The notes beneath the pieces are model-generated. The model was not told where the DNA came from. It saw nothing but the letters and a program-made list of their open reading frames with translations, and did not search any database. From Ichthyocystis sparus (GTDB taxonomy: Bacteria > Pseudomonadota > Gammaproteobacteria > Burkholderiales > 2013Ark19i), in NCBI RefSeq assembly GCF_900078755.1, contig NZ_FKIH01000054.1: DNA of 26,252 nt. One strand, written 5' to 3'. Within the stretch, counting starts at the first letter, position 1. Each line of letters starts with the position of its first letter. The translations under genes and the position numbers were made by a program. Positions 25,797 to 26,252 of this stretch are shown one piece after another.

Positions 25797-26252
25797 CTTG
25801 TGTTGTCTAGATAATTTGGATTAACCTCGGAAGTTGTTGTTTCTGGTTTGGAAGTTTTAGTAGGTGAGTCAACTCCTGCGTCCTCATATGAGCAGCTAAT
25901 AGTACCGATTACTACCACTTCTTCTGTTTCTGCTTCTATCAGTAAATATTCCATGGCAGCTAGCAATAGTTCTTCTAGTTGTGCTTACGGACCTGAGAAA
26001 GCATTTATTATGCAATTAGCTAAGGATCCTTTTGATATATCTACGAGTGGTGATGTCATTGCTGGGCCCTCCTCTTCTGCACCTGTGGGTGTTGCTGATG
26101 TTCCACTAGTGCCTGCTGCTACCGATACTGATTCTGGGGATGTGGGAGTGAGATTGGCAGCATTGCTGAATCGAGGGTTACCACCTTCACCACCACCTGC
26201 CGATGAACCGAGTGGGTCTATGAGAGGTGGTAGAGTTGGGGTGTCTTCTTCA
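25797..26252 (+). pseudogene. Family C-terminal tail of gene 5 beyond two in-frame stops (partial)
   Basis: In the same frame as gene 5, after TAA at 25794-25796 and a second TAA at 25812-25814, 146 codons stay open to the window edge. They encode the family tail: a GESTPASS-like block, GPEKAFIMQLAKDPFD, then GVRLAALLNRGLPPSPPP and GSMRGGR. Both stops replace sense codons of gene 3 (TCA and GAA). The rest of the tail shows no frameshift, so the damage is recent or is read through. The final basic end lies beyond the window. Confidence 0.82.

Noticed and set aside
1..26252. CRISPR array, transposon or integrase-based element
   Set aside because: The repeats are in-frame protein repeats without spacers, and no terminal inverted repeats, transposase or integrase frame is present.

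Overview
The window holds one tandem array of five large paralogous genes, all on the + strand, separated by AT-rich, G/T-skewed gene-free spacers of about 1.06 to 1.5 kb. I see no housekeeping gene, tRNA, rRNA, transposase or CRISPR. Start sites with purine-rich Shine-Dalgarno-like runs, uninterrupted kilobase reading frames and long AT-rich spacers point to a bacterium. Low coding density, very large Ser/Thr/Val-rich repeat proteins and long spacers recall Anaplasmataceae (Ehrlichia/Anaplasma-like Rickettsiales). That placement is a low-confidence inference, because no diagnostic gene is present.

Layout: gene 1 (207-4580, 1457 aa), gene 2 (5639-11848, 2069 aa, C-terminus damaged), gene 3 (13383-16394, 1003 aa), gene 4 (17480-22324, 1614 aa), gene 5 (23841-25796, 651 aa, then a nonsense-interrupted tail running off the window). 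Each protein has a conserved start (M-Y/C-P-V/L-S), a Ser/Thr-rich N-terminus, 0 to 6 copies of a roughly 160-175 residue Trp/Cys-containing domain that I do not recognise, Ser-rich linkers, a short conserved helix-like block (VGVRLAALLNR) and a very basic RG/KR tail ending RKRKRNS. The domains fall into three types (A, B, C) and always occur as pairs in which an A or C is followed by a B: gene 1 = AB-AB, gene 2 = AB-CB-CB, gene 3 = AB, gene 4 = AB-CB, gene 5 = none.

The locus grew by nested duplication. An approximately 11.8 kb segment (second half of gene 1, spacer, gene 2, spacer, start of gene 3) is repeated (gene 3, spacer, gene 4, spacer, start of gene 5). Inside gene 2 a 1.7-1.8 kb CB block is duplicated. 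Within genes there are short in-frame repeats of 6, 9, 27, 123 and 144-147 bp. Spacers carry a recurring leader of about 300 bp ahead of every start codon; two extra leaders have no gene behind them and look like remnants of deleted family members. The first 127 bp are a perfect inverted copy of the inside of gene 1.

Taken together this looks like a modular, recombining multigene family whose members gain and lose domains and decay at their C-termini. A secreted, host-directed or antigenically variable role is plausible but not shown. No enzymatic motif is visible.
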